A stretch of DNA of 64,000 nucleotides from Bacteroidota bacterium. Lineage in GTDB: Bacteria; Bacteroidota; Bacteroidia; Flavobacteriales; Schleiferiaceae. The stretch lies in contig JANSYJ010000009.1 in assembly GCA_024742495.1 (NCBI GenBank), forward strand, positions 1-64,000. Direction: 5' to 3'. The position numbers and the translations under genes were made by a program. Of this stretch, positions 9,032 through 19,569 are shown one piece after another (positions within the stretch are counted from its first letter, which is position 1; the number at the start of each line of letters is the position of its first letter). Below the pieces are notes generated by a model. That model was not told the origin of the DNA and searched no databases. It saw only the letters and a list, made by a program, of their open reading frames with translations.

Positions 9032-10756
9032 TCACCAATCCACCGGCGCCTCCAAGGTCATGGCCTCGCCGCTAATTGGATGCTTAAAACTGATGCGCTC
9101 CGCATGCAAGTACAATCGATCTGCCAGGCGCCCGTATAAATCGTCGCCAAGGATAGCCAATGCCAAGCCCTCGCCGTGGGCAGCATGCACTCTTAATTGA
9201 TGAGTGCGACCAGTAATCGGATAAAAGTAAACTTTGGTTTTACCCTCCTTTCTTTCCAATACTTCCCATTTAGTCACCGCGGCTTTACCATATTCGTAGC
9301 ATACCAATTGGCGAGGACGATCATTCAAATCTACCCTTAAGGGTAAGTTTATTAAGCCTTGATCCTCCTCCAGGATTCCATCTAATATGGCCACATAGCG
9401 CTTAGAAATGCTGCGCACCTTAAACTGATATTGCAAAGCTTTATGGGCCTTGCGTGTTTTCGCCAGGAGCATTATACCCGAGGTTGACATGTCTAAGCGA
9501 TGGACGATTAATGGTCCAGTGGCCTTTGGATACTTAGCTTGCATTCGCTTAAAAACCGAATCCTCCACCCGCTTTCCTGGTACCGATAAAAACTCATTGG
9601 GCTTGTTGATGGCCAGCATATCATCATCCTCATAGACCACCTCAATATCGAGGGGCGCTTCATGTTGTTCTAACATTGGATTAGGTGCCACCTTTAGGCC
9701 TTGGAGCATATGCCCTAATATGGGCTCACATTTTCCGCGACAGGCCGGATAATACTCCTTATGCTTGCGCACCTCCATTTTTGGAGGCACACCCCACCAA
9801 AATTCGGCCATGCAAATGGGCTCAAGCTTATGCTGATAGGCGTAGTGCAAAAGTTTCGGTGCGGCACAATCGCCAGCACCAGCGGGAGGGTTTTCGTTTA
9901 TGCTATGCTGAAAGATGGCGAATAAAGAACGTTTCTCATAATGGGCATTCAAAAACTGGAATTGCTTAAAAATCTGTTTTTGCAGGGCATTAGACTTGTT
10001 TTTACGCCCTTCTCTTAAGGCCTGTATTTCATCATCATAAAGCTTAAAGTCCCGCTGAACCTCAGCCAGCTCCTCGGCCAGAGCCAATTTCAACTTTTTT
10101 AAACCATAATTCCGATGGGTGCTTTCCTTAGACAATGCCAGCTCTAAATCCTGGAATTCCGAGGCCGAAAGCTGATTCACAGCGGCTTCTTTTTTTTGTC
10201 GCCTTTCCTTCCGCGCTTCGCGAATCGATGCTTTTTCGGCCGCCAAACGTTCCGCCGCCTGTTCCTCCTGTTGCTCCAGTTTCGCTTTCAAGCGCTTATA
10301 TTCTTCAGAAGCTTCTAAAAACTCCAAACGCTCATTCATCTGCGAAAGCTCCTTTTCGCCCTTTCTATAAAACTCGCCCTCCACCAAGGTGTCGAAAACC
10401 GGAGGCACAAAAGGAGGCAGTATGCTATTCCCAGCTAAGCGTCCCGAAAAAGCGGTGAGATAAGCCAGGCGACCTTGACTATCCTTTACCACCAAAACGC
10501 CAAACATTTTCCCTTGCGGAGATTCTTTGTTTTGGGGATCCAAGCCAAAGTTATGCTGCCAATCGTTTTGAATAAGTAAATAGTCCTGAAGCTCCTTAGC
10601 CGCCAATTCCGCCAAGCGATGCGGACGGTAATAGAAGGGGAAGTCAAAGGCCTTTGGCGCTTCAATTTCCGAAATATCGTGACGAAAAGGGATGAGGTGT
10701 TCTTTCAAGGGGGTAAAGATAGGATGGCGCGATTTGACAATTCTTAAAAAGCTCAA
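9032..10756 (-). CDS. RluA-family pseudouridine synthase, long form with coiled-coil insertion
   Basis: IVHRLDMSTSGIMLLAK (catalytic HRLDxxTSG), KRYVAILDG, PITGRTHQLRVHAAH. Confidence 0.95.
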   Translation of the reverse strand: MSFLRIVKSRHPIFTPLKEHLIPFRHDISEIEAPKAFDFPFYYRPHRLAELAAKELQDYLLIQNDWQHNFGLDPQNKESPQGKMFGVLVVKDSQGRLAYLTAFSGRLAGNSILPPFVPPVFDTLVEGEFYRKGEKELSQMNERLEFLEASEEYKRLKAKLEQQEEQAAERLAAEKASIREARKERRQKKEAAVNQLSASEFQDLELALSKESTHRNYGLKKLKLALAEELAEVQRDFKLYDDEIQALREGRKNKSNALQKQIFKQFQFLNAHYEKRSLFAIFQHSINENPPAGAGDCAAPKLLHYAYQHKLEPICMAEFWWGVPPKMEVRKHKEYYPACRGKCEPILGHMLQGLKVAPNPMLEQHEAPLDIEVVYEDDDMLAINKPNEFLSVPGKRVEDSVFKRMQAKYPKATGPLIVHRLDMSTSGIMLLAKTRKAHKALQYQFKVRSISKRYVAILDGILEEDQGLINLPLRVDLNDRPRQLVCYEYGKAAVTKWEVLERKEGKTKVYFYPITGRTHQLRVHAAHGEGLALAILGDDLYGRLADRLYLHAERISFKHPISGEAMTLEAPVDW

Positions 10757-10829
10757 ATTTGAACTTGAATAAAATATAGAGGCAAGGAATTATACGTATA
10801 ATTACCTGCCCTCATGAGCCCCTAAACCA

Positions 10830-11339
10830 ATGACTAATAAGCCTGTTAATCTAGAAATGAGAAAAATGAACCGCATACTTCCGCAATTCACATTCCTACT
10901 TTTATTAAGCTCCTGCGTGCTTGATTCGGAAAAAGAGCCTTCCCTTTGGACCCAAGAGCAAATCACTATTCAAAATACCCTCAAGACCGCTTATGCTGAG
11001 GGTTTGCAAAATGAAGGGGACAGCCTTAAAATTGATGCTCATTTTCATCCCCAATTTACCATGATTGCTCGCAAGCCATCCGACAGCTTGCGCTTTGTAA
11101 AACTCAAAGGCTGGCGTGCGGCGAAAATTAAGGCCCGAGCGGAAGGTAAACTTCCTTTAGAGGGAGGGCATAAAGTCTCCATAAAATTTCAGTCGATAGA
11201 CATTGCCCAAGACGTGGCAGTAGCCAAAGTAGATTACTATGAAGGGGAGCGATTGAGCTATATCGACTTTATCTCCCTCTATAAAATAAAGGGGGAGTGG
11301 AAAATAGTCTCCAAGGTTTTTACTAAGATTGAAGAATAG
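10830..11339 (+). CDS. Lumazine-binding/NTF2-like lipoprotein
   Basis: Lipobox LLLSSC; VAVAKVDYYEG..FISLYKIKGEWKIVSKVF typical of NTF2-like fold. Confidence 0.7.
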   Translation: MTNKPVNLEMRKMNRILPQFTFLLLLSSCVLDSEKEPSLWTQEQITIQNTLKTAYAEGLQNEGDSLKIDAHFHPQFTMIARKPSDSLRFVKLKGWRAAKIKARAEGKLPLEGGHKVSIKFQSIDIAQDVAVAKVDYYEGERLSYIDFISLYKIKGEWKIVSKVFTKIEE

Positions 11340-11379
11340 TCTCTGTTAAGAGCTAGCCAAAGGCAAATTTGAAATAAGC

Positions 11380-13245
11380 TTGAGAAAAACAGTCCCAACT
11401 TCAGCACTAAGCATTAAATACCCGCAACTAAAGCCTATATCCATTTTGCTGCTTTTCTGCCTAGCAGCAGCAATTTGCTCCGCGCAAGATTCCATCGCTT
11501 GGGCCATACAAGGTGAAACGGCCAATTTATCGACCATTCGAGAAATTGCAATTATGGATAATGGCGACGCGATATTTTTTGGTACCAGTCGTACATCCAT
11601 CAGTTATGGCCCTCGACATTTAAAAAGACTGAAAGCCAATCCGGCCGATCCTAATTCCCTCAAGAGCGCCTATATCGGGAGGATTAGTCCGGATAAGAAA
11701 ATACGCTGGTTAAAATCGATAGCGGAAGCTTCCTATGGCATTTATGCCCATGACTTGGAGCGGGATATTTTTGGAAATATCTACATCTCCGGTAGCTGCC
11801 AAGGCCTCATTCATTTTGCCAATGGCCAAGAGCAAAATCAAGACGAAATGGGCATCTTTATGGTAAAGCTCAATCAGGATGGTGACATCATTTGGGCCAA
11901 CACCTTTAGCGGTTTAAAATCTAAGGTACATGCTTACTATTTGCTACCGAGAGATGATGGTAAATGCTATATACTAGGCAATCACGGCCAAGGTAATTTT
12001 GGCAATTCTAAGCTTCCCCTGGGTGGCGATGGTCAATACTCCCAGTACTTGGGCTTAGTTAGCGATAGAGGCCAGCCCCTTTGGGCAACTTCTCTTGGGG
12101 GTGAAGGCGGCAAAATTAGCGCATCGGATATGTGCTATGATTCCCAGGGCCATGTGCTCATTTGTGGTAATTACCGCATCATGAACAGGCCCAATATCAT
12201 AATTCATGGAGCCGCTAATTCCGGGCAAAAAACCAAGGCCGATTCGGTGACAATCAGCCGCACCAATGGCTCGGTTCAAAGCTTTATTGGTCGCTATCAT
12301 AAAGATACCGGTGAACCTTTAGCTATTCATACTTATGGCGGCAGTCGAATGCATAATGCTACCGCCATTTCCAGCGACGAAGAAGGGAATGTTTATGTGG
12401 GTTTAAACTTATACGGAGAAGACCTAGCCTTTGGCTCTAAAGTTATTCCCGCTTATAAGGGCACCACCATGGCTTTGGCGAAATTGGATAAAAACTGGAA
12501 TTGCCAATGGTATAAATCCTTTGATACGCCGGGTTCCGATCATCTCCATGATATATCCTTAGATGGCAACAAGCTTTATGCGGCGGCTATGATTGCCAAA
12601 GGTAATTTGACGATGGACGAAGTGCAATTGCAAACCCGAGGTTTATGGAGTGGGGCCATTTTTCGTTTCGACCCAAACACAGGAAATTGTGAAAATGTAG
12701 AAAGCTGGGAGGTAGGGAATGCTGACTGTGTGGCCATGAAAGATGGAAAAGGTTATGCCGGTGGTTGGTTTCACTATACCATGAATTTGGCCGGTGAGGA
12801 ATTCACTACCACCACCGATGGTCAGTTTAATGCGATTTTAGTTCGCTTGGGACCACCAGAACAAGATCCAGCCCCCGATAGCCTAGTGGTCCTAGACAGT
12901 ATTCCAGAAATAGCAAGCGAAACCCAGCATGTTATTGAAGTTGAAAACAGCAGCATTACGGTTACCTTTTGGGATGATGAGGAAGTAGATGGCGATATCA
13001 TTTCGCTTAAACTTAATGGCCAATGGATTATCCGAAGCTACAGTTTAAGGGGCAGCCCCAAAACCCTTAGTCTAGAACTTGAAGCCAATCGAAGCAACTA
13101 CCTTGAAATGTTTGCCCTGGATGAAGGCAGCATCCCTCCGGTTACTTCTGCCATAATTATTCGCGATGGCAACCGCAATCATCAAGTTTCCTTGCGATCC
13201 AGTCCTTCTAGCAATGGACAAATTGAAATTCGATGGATACCTTAA
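11380..13245 (+). CDS. Secreted protein with beta-propeller-like (SBBP-like) repeats
   Basis: Signal-peptide-like N-terminus; repeated GNIYISG/GDIIWANT blocks. Confidence 0.6.
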   Translation: MRKTVPTSALSIKYPQLKPISILLLFCLAAAICSAQDSIAWAIQGETANLSTIREIAIMDNGDAIFFGTSRTSISYGPRHLKRLKANPADPNSLKSAYIGRISPDKKIRWLKSIAEASYGIYAHDLERDIFGNIYISGSCQGLIHFANGQEQNQDEMGIFMVKLNQDGDIIWANTFSGLKSKVHAYYLLPRDDGKCYILGNHGQGNFGNSKLPLGGDGQYSQYLGLVSDRGQPLWATSLGGEGGKISASDMCYDSQGHVLICGNYRIMNRPNIIIHGAANSGQKTKADSVTISRTNGSVQSFIGRYHKDTGEPLAIHTYGGSRMHNATAISSDEEGNVYVGLNLYGEDLAFGSKVIPAYKGTTMALAKLDKNWNCQWYKSFDTPGSDHLHDISLDGNKLYAAAMIAKGNLTMDEVQLQTRGLWSGAIFRFDPNTGNCENVESWEVGNADCVAMKDGKGYAGGWFHYTMNLAGEEFTTTTDGQFNAILVRLGPPEQDPAPDSLVVLDSIPEIASETQHVIEVENSSITVTFWDDEEVDGDIISLKLNGQWIIRSYSLRGSPKTLSLELEANRSNYLEMFALDEGSIPPVTSAIIIRDGNRNHQVSLRSSPSSNGQIEIRWIP

Positions 13246-13255
13246 ATACCAAAGT

Positions 13256-14668
13256 CTAGTTTAATCGCTTCCCCTTAAGGTCGATTTGAAAGCGCTCGCC
13301 ATCGGCAAAAACCCAAGCCTTGGCATCCTGAAAAGATTCTACCGCCGCATACTGGCAGGCTATTATCAGTTCGCCATCCGCGCCAGCGAAACCCCATAAA
13401 CCACCTTTACGTACCGGCCGAATCCCATCTGCATTAGCATCCCGAAACTCCTCATATTGGCAGGGTAAAACTATTCTCCCATTGGTATCTATCAATCCCC
13501 TTAGCTTTTTACCATCCTCCTTTTTTACCACTGGAGCTACGCCGGCTTTAAAATGACCAATGCCGTGGTAGGCGCAAGGAATAATAATTTTTCCCTTCAA
13601 ATTAACTTTGCCATAAAGCGCTCCCATTTGGATGCCACCATAACCATTACCAAAGGGTGCCGTTTTATCGTATTTAAAAGGAGTAATCACTTGATTTAAA
13701 GTGTCGATATGGCCCCATTTGCCATTCTTTTTTGCAATTGCTCGGCCTTGCGAAAAATCGCCCGCCCATTCGTATTCCGGTTCAATTATTACTTGGCCCT
13801 CACTGTTTATATAACCATGTAAGTCTCCTAAAATCATTTTCATTCGACCTTCTTTTAAGCGGCCCAGGCTGCCATAAATTGCCGGAATAAGGATTTCCCC
13901 TTCCATGGAAACATGACCATAAAGACCATTGGACTTTACCAGCAAACGATTTAAGCCCGATAAATTTGCTATTGACTCATATTGAAAATCTAAAAGACTT
14001 TGGCCCTCGAGGTCAATCATACCCCAAAGCCCCGCTTTCTTCACTAGGGCCCTTCCCATTTGAAATTCTTTGGCTTCCTCATATTCTGCCGGAATTATTT
14101 CCTCCCAATTTTTGTTGATGAAGCCATAATGCCCGTCTCGAAAAACCAAGGAACGACCATCCCTAAAGGAACTCACCATGGTATAACGTTCTGGAAGCAA
14201 GATCTCTCCCTGGTAATTATAAGCCGTATATAAATTCTTTTTACGCACCAATAATACCCCCGGAATCCGAGTGGAACGTTCGAAAAGACGATCCGCGTAA
14301 TCATAGCTTGCGGGCACTACTTCCCGACCCTCCTTATTAATGAAGCCATAAGTTCGATAGCTGCCATCGAATTTAGTGACCAGGGAAACGCCACCACTAA
14401 AGCCCTCTATTTCTTCATATTGAGGCCTACAAATTATTTGGCCAGTGGTATCAATTAGACCATAATCACCGGAATGGCGATAGGGCGCTAATCCCTCTCT
14501 AAAACTTTTAACCTGAAAGCTTTTAGAGGCGGGAACAAAGATTTTTCTTTCTGAATCATATTTACCAGAAATGAATTCTTGAGCCAAGCTCCTTTGGCCT
14601 AGTAGAAAAAGCAGTAGAAAGCTTGCGCTGAAAAGCAGCTTGGAGCCGTAAAATTTGTGGTAAATCAT
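13256..14668 (-). CDS. WG-repeat-containing secreted protein
   Basis: Many repeats of the form KxGLWGxIDxxGxxxxPxxYExxxxF; signal peptide. Confidence 0.93.
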   Translation of the reverse strand: MIYHKFYGSKLLFSASFLLLFLLGQRSLAQEFISGKYDSERKIFVPASKSFQVKSFREGLAPYRHSGDYGLIDTTGQIICRPQYEEIEGFSGGVSLVTKFDGSYRTYGFINKEGREVVPASYDYADRLFERSTRIPGVLLVRKKNLYTAYNYQGEILLPERYTMVSSFRDGRSLVFRDGHYGFINKNWEEIIPAEYEEAKEFQMGRALVKKAGLWGMIDLEGQSLLDFQYESIANLSGLNRLLVKSNGLYGHVSMEGEILIPAIYGSLGRLKEGRMKMILGDLHGYINSEGQVIIEPEYEWAGDFSQGRAIAKKNGKWGHIDTLNQVITPFKYDKTAPFGNGYGGIQMGALYGKVNLKGKIIIPCAYHGIGHFKAGVAPVVKKEDGKKLRGLIDTNGRIVLPCQYEEFRDANADGIRPVRKGGLWGFAGADGELIIACQYAAVESFQDAKAWVFADGERFQIDLKGKRLN

Positions 14669-14769
14669 ATTTCAAATGTATTAATTGACTAGCTGATTTT
14701 AAGCTTCGTTTATCCCAAGCTTAGTACTCCTCCCTATAAAAAGTTAATTTAGAGCATTGATTCTCTGCC

Positions 14770-15726
14770 ATGAAAAAATTTAGCCTTCTCTTCTTAATCC
14801 TACCATTTTTAAGTTCTGCCCAAAGCGCCTTTGGCGAAAATGCGATCTGGCATTACTCCTATTCCGAGTTTGGCTACAGTGGCTATAAGAAAGTGCAGCA
14901 TATTGGAGATACCACCATGTACAATATGACCTGGTTAAAGTTTAGTTTAGAGGGTGTATCGGAAATTAGAACCGGGCCTGGACCAAATGATATCCTGCAA
15001 GACAGCAATACCACTTGGCCTCCCATCTTTTTAGCCACCCGCAATGATTCGGTTTTTAGGATGACTTCATCGGGGCCTTATCTGCTGTATGATTTTAATG
15101 CTGATGTAGGTGATAGTTGGCAATTTAATTCCTTGGACAGCAGCATGGGCTGCACGGACTTACCCATAGCTAGCGTAATTGGAAAAGGTGTAGAAACTAT
15201 TGATGGGCAGCAATTGGCTTATTTGGATTTGGCCATGCCCATGGATAGCCTTTTAATTAATGGCCAGAATGTTTACCAGATTAGTTCTGCCAACTACCTC
15301 AGCAGTCGGGTTTACCGCCAATTGGGAAGCCTTAGCTATAACGCTTTATTCGATAGTTCGCCCAATTTATGCAATGGTGCCTCCTTTAAAGGACAGCAAT
15401 TAGCCAATCACAATTTACGCTGCTTTAGTAATGCTCAAGTGCAAATAAATCGCAGTGGAAATAGCTGCGATTATTGGTCGAAAATTGGCTTAAGTGAAAC
15501 GCCCAATCCAAAACTGCAAGTTTATCCCAATCCCACTACTGGCCCTATCAAGATAGAAAGCGATGTAGCCATAGGAAGGCTAGCGCTCCTTGATTTTTCT
15601 GGTAAAAGGCTAAAGAGCTTAGCACCGCAAAAAGAACTCTTCCTCGATATAAAGCCCGGTTTGTATTTCTTGGAAATTGAGTTTAAATCTGGGCAAGTAG
15701 CCACCCTAAAAGTGCGCAAGCTCTAG
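14770..15726 (+). CDS. T9SS type A sorting domain-containing protein
   Basis: Signal peptide; C-terminal LQVYPNPTTGPIKIES..PGLYFLEIEFKSGQVATLKVRKL. Confidence 0.9.
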   Translation: MKKFSLLFLILPFLSSAQSAFGENAIWHYSYSEFGYSGYKKVQHIGDTTMYNMTWLKFSLEGVSEIRTGPGPNDILQDSNTTWPPIFLATRNDSVFRMTSSGPYLLYDFNADVGDSWQFNSLDSSMGCTDLPIASVIGKGVETIDGQQLAYLDLAMPMDSLLINGQNVYQISSANYLSSRVYRQLGSLSYNALFDSSPNLCNGASFKGQQLANHNLRCFSNAQVQINRSGNSCDYWSKIGLSETPNPKLQVYPNPTTGPIKIESDVAIGRLALLDFSGKRLKSLAPQKELFLDIKPGLYFLEIEFKSGQVATLKVRKL

Positions 15727-15774
15727 GGCTTGGCATAGCTTTTAATCTTGCGGGAGCATTAATATAAACCACAA

Positions 15775-16392
15775 ATGAAGACATTACTAAGAGCATTCTC
15801 GGCAATTACTATACTGATAGTCGTTAGTTGTAAAAAGGAGGAAACAAACACCGAAGCCCCTATTGTAAATGATCATATATCAATGGAATATTCTCCATTC
15901 CTTCAAATTGGCATTCCAAATGACTCCACATTAGATGAAGACACGGTAATTACACACGGTTTTGATTTCAATAATGATGGCGACCTAGATATTGTTTTTG
16001 TGATTGACGAAAGGACAGACTACATTATTACACCTTCTCAGGATACCCATTATTTGCCTTTCAAAGAAATTGCTGTAATATCAAATAATCTTAGCAATGT
16101 CCATATTGGCAATTATTTCCTAGACACAACAGATGTAATTGACAGCACAACATTTGTCCCTCATTATACCCACAGGTTGCTAGCAAGGCTTGTTCCTGCC
16201 TTTTACCTAGGCTTCTCGGACAATCGCTCAGTTTATTTACCATTTAGAATTAAACAGAGCTCAAAATGGCACTATGGATGGATTAAATTTCATACTACTG
16301 GAGCAGAAGATTGGTTAGATCCAAGAACAGTAATATTTTTTGAAGCGTGGAAATACAGCCTCATTCCTGAGCAGGAAATAATGATAAACTAA
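15775..16392 (+). CDS. Hypothetical lipoprotein
   Basis: Lipobox LIVVSCKK; DFNNDGDLDIVF FG-GAP-like segment. Confidence 0.7.
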   Translation: MKTLLRAFSAITILIVVSCKKEETNTEAPIVNDHISMEYSPFLQIGIPNDSTLDEDTVITHGFDFNNDGDLDIVFVIDERTDYIITPSQDTHYLPFKEIAVISNNLSNVHIGNYFLDTTDVIDSTTFVPHYTHRLLARLVPAFYLGFSDNRSVYLPFRIKQSSKWHYGWIKFHTTGAEDWLDPRTVIFFEAWKYSLIPEQEIMIN

Positions 16393-16452
16393 TGCCAACA
16401 AAAAATTAAAATCAAGCGGGGTTTGCGGCTTAATCATGTTTATCATTCTCAT

Positions 16453-16680
16453 TTAAATTTCGTCTCGGTTGACTGCGCTTCCCTTCGTCTGCCCGCTCGA
16501 AATTTTATTTAATTGGTAGCGGCAATACAGAATGTCATCTATTTTTTTGGGCTGACCTACTTTTTCTAATAGCCACTCTCGTTCTAGAATTTGATCGGGA
16601 AAACCGGAAAGCCAGCCATTAGCAATTAGAATGAAATGCTCATTTTGACTTGCATTTTCTATTAGGTCCATATTCCGCAA
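16453..16680 (-). pseudogene. Probable out-of-frame C-terminal continuation of the upstream membrane protein
   Basis: Begins within the upstream gene's last codons (GEICGI|RNMDLIENASQNEHFILIANGWLSGFP..). Confidence 0.5.
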
Positions 16681-17939
16681 ATCTCCCCTTTAAATGGAAT
16701 GGCACTTACTTTATCGGAAAGAGCATCTAGCAAATGGGTATTCCAATAGGAACCAATTATGGTAAAAGATTCAACTTGAGGATTTTCCACGAAAACATTG
16801 CTAATTAGGGCCTCAGCTTCCTCTACGCGAATGCGATTTACCGCGCCTGTTTCAAACTTGCTATTAAAACTTATAGATGCGAAAATGATAAGCACTGCTA
16901 GGCCTGTTCCTAGGCTGTATTTTACTATTGCTCCTTCCCACAAATCTTTTGTCCAAAAAATTAGGCCCAAAACCCCAAGGAAATAGGGCATGGTAAAATA
17001 ACGATGAGGCATCCCCATTAGGTGACTCCATGCCGAGGCATGAATTATAAGAATACTAAATATTGTGCTTAGTAAGAGAGTTTGAACCAAGGGGCTAGGT
17101 CTTCTCTTAAATTTAATAGCTCCAACTATGTTAAAGAGCAATAAGAGTATAATGAGCGCGGCAATGGCCGAATTCAACACTTTACTTCCATTAAAGTCTA
17201 ATACGAATTTCAGCTGTCCAAACTGATTGAATAGCGATTCCCCAAAGTCGCTAAAACTGGCTAGAAGTTCCTCGTATTTTTCGTCTTTTACCGACCTTCT
17301 TTTAAACTCCAAAAACAATTTAATCCCAAGCCCAAGGGAAAGGATCATTAAGTACCAATGCGACCTAAAGGCTTTGCTAATTGTTTTAACATTAATAATG
17401 CACAAGGCCAAGGCGGCAGCGACTGTGAGCTCCGAAGACCAAATCCCAAACATCAACAATAGAGGACTAAAGCCATACCTAATTGAATCCCTGATATTAT
17501 CGGAGAAGAACAACCAAAAAGCAAATAGAATAAAGAAAAACTGAGCCAAATAGGGATGACCCAGTGACAGCTGCATCCAAAAAGGATAAATGGGAAAAAG
17601 CAAAAGACTTAAAGCCACTAAAAACCAAAAGCCATCTTTTATTAATCGCCTAAGAAAGAACGCGATGGCGGCGATAATTATGAGCTGTACTATTCCTGCG
17701 GCATTAAATGCACTAAAACCCAATAAATAAATAAGGTGACCCACCAAGGGCAAAAAACTTCCCAATCTATTCTGACCCCAGTAATACCAGTCTTTACTGA
17801 AATTAAAGCTTTCGGTCATTAGAATATGAATGGCATGATCTGAGTTTAATTCTGGCCAAAACCACAAACTAAAGTTTACTATAAACAGATAGACCAGGCA
17901 TCCAGCCAGTACCGAATAAATTAGGGGTTTAAAGTTCAA
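16662..17939 (-). CDS. Polytopic membrane protein, glycosyltransferase-like
   Basis: Multiple TM helices, luminal-type C-terminal region IIGSYWNTHLLDALSDKVSAIPF. Confidence 0.6.
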   Translation of the reverse strand: MNFKPLIYSVLAGCLVYLFIVNFSLWFWPELNSDHAIHILMTESFNFSKDWYYWGQNRLGSFLPLVGHLIYLLGFSAFNAAGIVQLIIIAAIAFFLRRLIKDGFWFLVALSLLLFPIYPFWMQLSLGHPYLAQFFFILFAFWLFFSDNIRDSIRYGFSPLLLMFGIWSSELTVAAALALCIINVKTISKAFRSHWYLMILSLGLGIKLFLEFKRRSVKDEKYEELLASFSDFGESLFNQFGQLKFVLDFNGSKVLNSAIAALIILLLLFNIVGAIKFKRRPSPLVQTLLLSTIFSILIIHASAWSHLMGMPHRYFTMPYFLGVLGLIFWTKDLWEGAIVKYSLGTGLAVLIIFASISFNSKFETGAVNRIRVEEAEALISNVFVENPQVESFTIIGSYWNTHLLDALSDKVSAIPFKGEICGIWT

Positions 17940-18042
17940 AATTCAGGCTTGCTAGTTTGGGCAAATATGAAAAATCCCGACAAATATCTCCCCGGAACTT
18001 TAAAGCATCATTTAAAAAAGTAGGCTTATCGACTAAAGAGAA

Positions 18043-19566
18043 TTAGGCCTTTAAATTCCGGATAATAGCTTCCACAAACTGATCGCTAGTAAATGGTTTT
18101 GGAATGACATCGCTAAAACCAATCGCATGAAAGCCACGAATGTCTTCTTTGGAACTATTGCCAGTTAAGGCCAAGATTGGCGTATGCGCGTTTGATTGCT
18201 CATAGGCCTCCTTCTGTTTTATCAGCGCATCGCCACTAAGATTGGGCATATTGATATCTAGTAAAACCAAATCGAAGGTCTCCTCTTGCATGGCTGTCAA
18301 GGCCTCAATTCCATCTTTTACCAAAGTAAAATTGGCCTTTTCTCGTTTTAAGATATGAGCTACAATTTCCCGATTCATGAAATTATCGTCGGCCGCTAAA
18401 ATGCGCTTGCCTTCAATCGATTCAATTTCCGCTGGCTCTTCAATTTGTTTTTCTGGCTGGCTTTGCGGTGCAATAGTGAAAGGAATCTCCAAGCTAAAAA
18501 CCGTTCCACGGCCTACTTCACTTTCTACTTTTATTTCGCCTTCCATCGCCGTAACCAAGCGCTTCACAATAGCCAGGCCCAAACCGGCACCTTTATGAAT
18601 GCGATTATCATCAAGGCTGTTTTGCTTGTATTCCTCAAAAACGTCCGCCGCCTGCTGCTTGGTCATTCCACGCCCGGTATCGCGCACTTCGAATTTTAAA
18701 ATAATCTGATTCGAATTTTGGGAAAGCACATCAATAGTGGTGCTTACCGATCCGCTAGGGGTAAATTTTATCGAATTATTGACCAGATTGGTTAGCACCT
18801 GGTACAGTCGCACATCATCCCCCAGGATAAAAGGAGGAATGGCATTGGAACAAGAAAAATCTAATTTGATATCGATATCACGGTGGCTGCTGCGGTAATT
18901 GTTCGCCATCTGATCCATAATGGTAGCCAGACTTATAGGCTCATTACTAAGCTCTAACTTCCCCGCTTCTACCCGTGATAGATCGAGAATATCCTCAACT
19001 ATTACTTTTAAATTTCGACCCGATACCGCGAGGTATTTAAGAAACTCCGCCACGCGATCGGATATCTCCTCTTTGGCAATAAGCTCGGTATAAGCCAAAA
19101 TTACGTTCAATGGGTTTCGCGCCTCATGGCTCATCATTGCTAGAAAGCGTGATTTTTGCTCATTGGCAATTTCCGCTTCCTTGCGCAGGCGCTCCAGCTC
19201 CTCGTTTTGCTTTTTTAGCTCCCGCTTTAGGAAAACCTGCTCATTGCGACTTTGGTTTACCTGTTCTAAGTACTTATAACCTTTAGTGCGGTTGTGGATT
19301 AAAACCAACAGGGAGTCCTTAGCTTGAAAAAGCTCCACATCAACATAGTAGTCCTCCTCATTAAGGAAAATTTGCATGCCCTCTAAAAGAATCGCTTCTC
19401 CCTCACTTAAAGAATCTAAGCTTCCCTCTAAAAAGGGGCAGAGTTTAAAAATCGTATCGCCTTTTTGAAAAGCATCCGCCAGAAAATTACCTGAAATGGT
19501 TTCTTGGATCTCGCCCGCTGGGCTTAGGTAAAATTCAATATAATATTGCTCAATTCTGCTGGCCAT
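18043..19566 (-). CDS. Hybrid sensor histidine kinase/response regulator with PAS-like N-terminus
   Basis: H-box MMSHEARNPLN, N-box NLVNNSIKFTPSG, G-box DTGRGM and GAGLGLAIVK, receiver LVLLDINMP..ALTGNSS..PKPF. Confidence 0.95.
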   Translation of the reverse strand: MASRIEQYYIEFYLSPAGEIQETISGNFLADAFQKGDTIFKLCPFLEGSLDSLSEGEAILLEGMQIFLNEEDYYVDVELFQAKDSLLVLIHNRTKGYKYLEQVNQSRNEQVFLKRELKKQNEELERLRKEAEIANEQKSRFLAMMSHEARNPLNVILAYTELIAKEEISDRVAEFLKYLAVSGRNLKVIVEDILDLSRVEAGKLELSNEPISLATIMDQMANNYRSSHRDIDIKLDFSCSNAIPPFILGDDVRLYQVLTNLVNNSIKFTPSGSVSTTIDVLSQNSNQIILKFEVRDTGRGMTKQQAADVFEEYKQNSLDDNRIHKGAGLGLAIVKRLVTAMEGEIKVESEVGRGTVFSLEIPFTIAPQSQPEKQIEEPAEIESIEGKRILAADDNFMNREIVAHILKREKANFTLVKDGIEALTAMQEETFDLVLLDINMPNLSGDALIKQKEAYEQSNAHTPILALTGNSSKEDIRGFHAIGFSDVIPKPFTSDQFVEAIIRNLKA

Positions 19567-19569
19567 TCC

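Noticed and set aside
9450-10458. Plus-strand ORFs antisense to the RluA-type gene
   Set aside because: Low-complexity composition from reverse-complemented codons; the minus-strand frame has clear catalytic motifs.
16455-16510. AAATTTCG..CGAAATTT inverted repeat as a terminator
   Set aside because: Arms are short and loop is ~35 nt with no clear U-tract; mentioned only in the frameshift finding.
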